From Bacteroidales bacterium (lineage in GTDB: Bacteria; Bacteroidota; Bacteroidia; Bacteroidales; Paludibacteraceae): 42,733 nucleotides of DNA. Positions 41,464 through 42,733 of the stretch are shown here, in pieces (the first letter of the stretch is position 1; each line of letters opens with the position of its first letter). The notes beneath the pieces were generated by a model that was not told the origin of the DNA, searched no databases, and saw only the letters and a list, made by a program, of their open reading frames with translations. The stretch is taken from assembly GCA_015654525.1 (NCBI GenBank), contig JAATGT010000179.1:1-42733 (forward strand), read 5' to 3'. The translations under genes and the position numbers were made by a program.

Positions 41464-41775
41464 TGGCTGATTTATATCGTACTGAGGCTCGGATTATCGA
41501 TTTTGATTAAGAAATCAACCGTCAGACCCCTCGGATCATCAATTCGCATTAAGAAATCGATCGTCAGACCCCTCGTATTAACTACCCACATTAAGATATC
41601 GATCAGCAGACCCCTCGTATTAACTACCGAGGTTAACAAATCGATCGTCAGAGGGGTCTTCTTAACTACCCGCATTAAGAAATCGATCGTCTGACCCCTC
41701 CGCTTAACTATTCACATTAAAAAATAGATCATTCTGCCTTTCGCATTAACTATTTTTATTTAAAAACAGATCAGA
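41464..41775. repeat. 42-bp tandem repeat array between kdpD and kdpE
   Basis: Seven to eight units at exact 42-bp steps: the ATTAAG word or its variant starts at 41506, 41548, 41590, 41632, 41674, 41716 and 41758, with a diverged unit before at 41464. The consensus runs ATTAAGAAATCGATCGTC, then AGACCCCTCGTATTAAC, then TACCCGC. In the unit at 41632 the core GACCCCTC is replaced by its reverse complement GAGGGGTC. Since 42 is 14 codons, open frames with 14-residue periodicity exist on both strands. The whole unit is conserved, so this is not CRISPR. Confidence 0.92.
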
Positions 41776-41866
41776 AAAGGGACAGTTTTATTATTTCAGA
41801 TATCCAAAAACATCAATGAAGGTGTAGATCTGCGACCTTGATTTGCGTTATTCCTATTTCGGGTGC

Positions 41867-42550
41867 TTATATTCCGCTAAACCGGTACCCTATTCCGGAT
41901 TCTGTAATCAGCAATGTTGGTTTTGACGGATCATCTTCTATCTTTTTACGAAGCTGGGCAATAAATACGCGGAGATATTGCGTTTGTTCGGTATACCCAT
42001 AGCCCCATATTTCTTTCAGAATATAAGTATGCGTCAACACACGCCCTTCGTTTTTAGCCATTAAAGCCAGCAACGAAAATTCGGTGGAAGTAAGTTTGAT
42101 TATTTCAGCATTTTTGTATGCCAAATGTTTATCCAGATCGATGGTCAGGTTACCAAATTCCAGTCGGGCCTCCTGTTGGCGCGAATTCTGCCGCATAGCC
42201 ACCCGTATACGGGCTAATAGCTCAACGGTTCTGAATGGTTTGGTCAGATAATCATTTGCTCCCCTATCCAGCGCTTTGATGATATATTCTTCCGAATTTC
42301 TTGCCGAGAGAATAATCACCGGATTTGTAAACCACTCGCGCAGTTTGTTCAGCACATCAAGTCCATCCTGGTCGGGCAACCCGAGATCCAGAATAATCAG
42401 TGCTGGGTTAAACGATGCCGCCATCGTGCATCCGTCTTTACCGTTATCGGCCTCAATAATTTTATAATCGTTGGCCGATAATGTTATTTCGAGTAACCTG
42501 CGTATCTGTATTTCGTCGTCGATAATCAGAATAGTTTGTCTTGCATCCAT
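41867..42550 (-). CDS. kdpE: KdpE-type OmpR-family response regulator
   Basis: A 227-residue two-domain regulator. The receiver domain has LIIDDEIQIRR (acidic pair), LIILDLGLPDQDG with the phospho-acceptor Asp, and NDYLTKPF with the conserved Lys. The winged-helix domain has IIKLTSTEFSLLALMAKNEG, HTYILKEIWG and LRVFIAQLRKKIEDDPSKP, closing with ITESGIGYRF. The closeness to KdpE and the kdpD neighbour decide the name. Unusually it is on the opposite strand and convergent with kdpD, 705 bp away with repeats between, rather than directly downstream. Confidence 0.95.
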   Translation of the reverse strand: MDARQTILIIDDEIQIRRLLEITLSANDYKIIEADNGKDGCTMAASFNPALIILDLGLPDQDGLDVLNKLREWFTNPVIILSARNSEEYIIKALDRGANDYLTKPFRTVELLARIRVAMRQNSRQQEARLEFGNLTIDLDKHLAYKNAEIIKLTSTEFSLLALMAKNEGRVLTHTYILKEIWGYGYTEQTQYLRVFIAQLRKKIEDDPSKPTLLITESGIGYRFSGI

Positions 42551-42733
42551 AAGTATGACTGGTTTTTATATACTAAGTAAATGATCATTATTATTGATAT
42601 GTTTTTTACCACAATAGTTCACACTAGTTTTAAATAGAAGATATAAGACTCAGAACACATAGCATTATCCCGAATACGGGATAATTTCAGACTGAGCAAA
42701 AGTATCGTCAGATACTTTTACTATGTGACCTAA
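42551..42733. other. Region upstream of kdpE to window end
   Basis: AT-rich, with two neighbouring perfect hairpins listed separately. No full TAnnTTTG box on the kdpE strand close to its start. The rest of the upstream region is outside the window. Confidence 0.4.
42664..42719. repeat. Two adjacent 9-bp hairpins upstream of kdpE
   Basis: ATTATCCCG/CGGGATAAT (42664-42685, loop AATA) and AAAAGTATC/GATACTTTT (42698-42719, loop GTCA) are both perfect. The second ends in T's and could terminate a forward or reverse transcript; the first could be an operator. Confidence 0.55.

Noticed and set aside
41472-41694. Open frames of 63-67 codons with 14-residue periodicity on both strands
   Set aside because: They arise because the 42-bp repeat unit is 14 codons with no stop in those frames. 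No start signal, signal peptide or known family, and both strands are equally open.
41464-41775. CRISPR-like periodic array
   Set aside because: The whole 42-bp unit is conserved and there are no unique spacers; no cas genes are nearby. It is a minisatellite.

Overview
The window comes from a member of the Bacteroidetes, most likely order Bacteroidales. The signs are a T9SS-type C-terminal sorting domain, TonB receptors and an OMP with an N-terminal carboxypeptidase-regulatory domain, a DUF2027-Smr protein, and repeated matches to the Bacteroidetes -7 promoter box TAnnTTTG instead of sigma70 boxes. Starts rarely have a Shine-Dalgarno, and the DNA is AT-rich. A Paludibacter- or Dysgonomonas-like host would fit, but the genus cannot be fixed from sequence alone. 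I saw no rRNA, tRNA, CRISPR array, insertion sequence or phage gene.

Layout. 1-8.4 kb: the 3' part of queG (tRNA queuosine), a reverse-strand set (DUF2975 membrane protein, XRE regulator, T9SS cargo protein), a group IV PLP decarboxylase (arginine-decarboxylase-like), an O6-alkylguanine transferase and a glycine-rich secreted protein. 7.4-15.2 kb: a reverse-strand menaquinone locus, in transcription order menI, menF, menD, menB, menA, menC, menE. It covers chorismate to demethylmenaquinone except MenH; MenG is also absent here. 15.3-17.4 kb: a TonB receptor. 17.5-21.3 kb: a PAP2 membrane phosphatase/transferase, a GT4 glycosyltransferase and a flippase-like membrane protein, probably lipid or glycolipid related. 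21.4-24.6 kb: C69 dipeptidase, NAD(P)-binding protein, pentapeptide-repeat protein. 24.6-25.1 kb: a gene remnant joined to a 41-bp minisatellite. 25.3-30.9 kb: a LytTR membrane regulator, an outer-membrane beta-barrel protein, a small secreted regulatory-domain protein and an M64 peptidase. 31-32 kb: DUF2027-Smr protein.

32.3-42.6 kb is an enlarged kdp potassium-uptake locus: small membrane protein, kdpF (only 43 codons), a beta-barrel porin-like protein, kdpA, kdpB, a 67-residue protein, kdpC, a divergent PII-family protein, kdpD, and a convergent kdpE. The PII-like protein keeps the fold signatures but has lost the uridylylated tyrosine and several ATP/2-oxoglutarate contacts. Together with the porin and the two small proteins it makes this the most promising candidate for an undescribed variation: an outer- and inner-membrane K+ system with its own PII-type regulator.

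A second theme is intergenic DNA rich in structured repeats: minisatellites of period 10, 22, 25-26, 41 and 42 bp, two families of short palindromes, and a 146-bp element with inverted ends. They lie within the men locus, beside a truncated gene, and between kdpD and kdpE.
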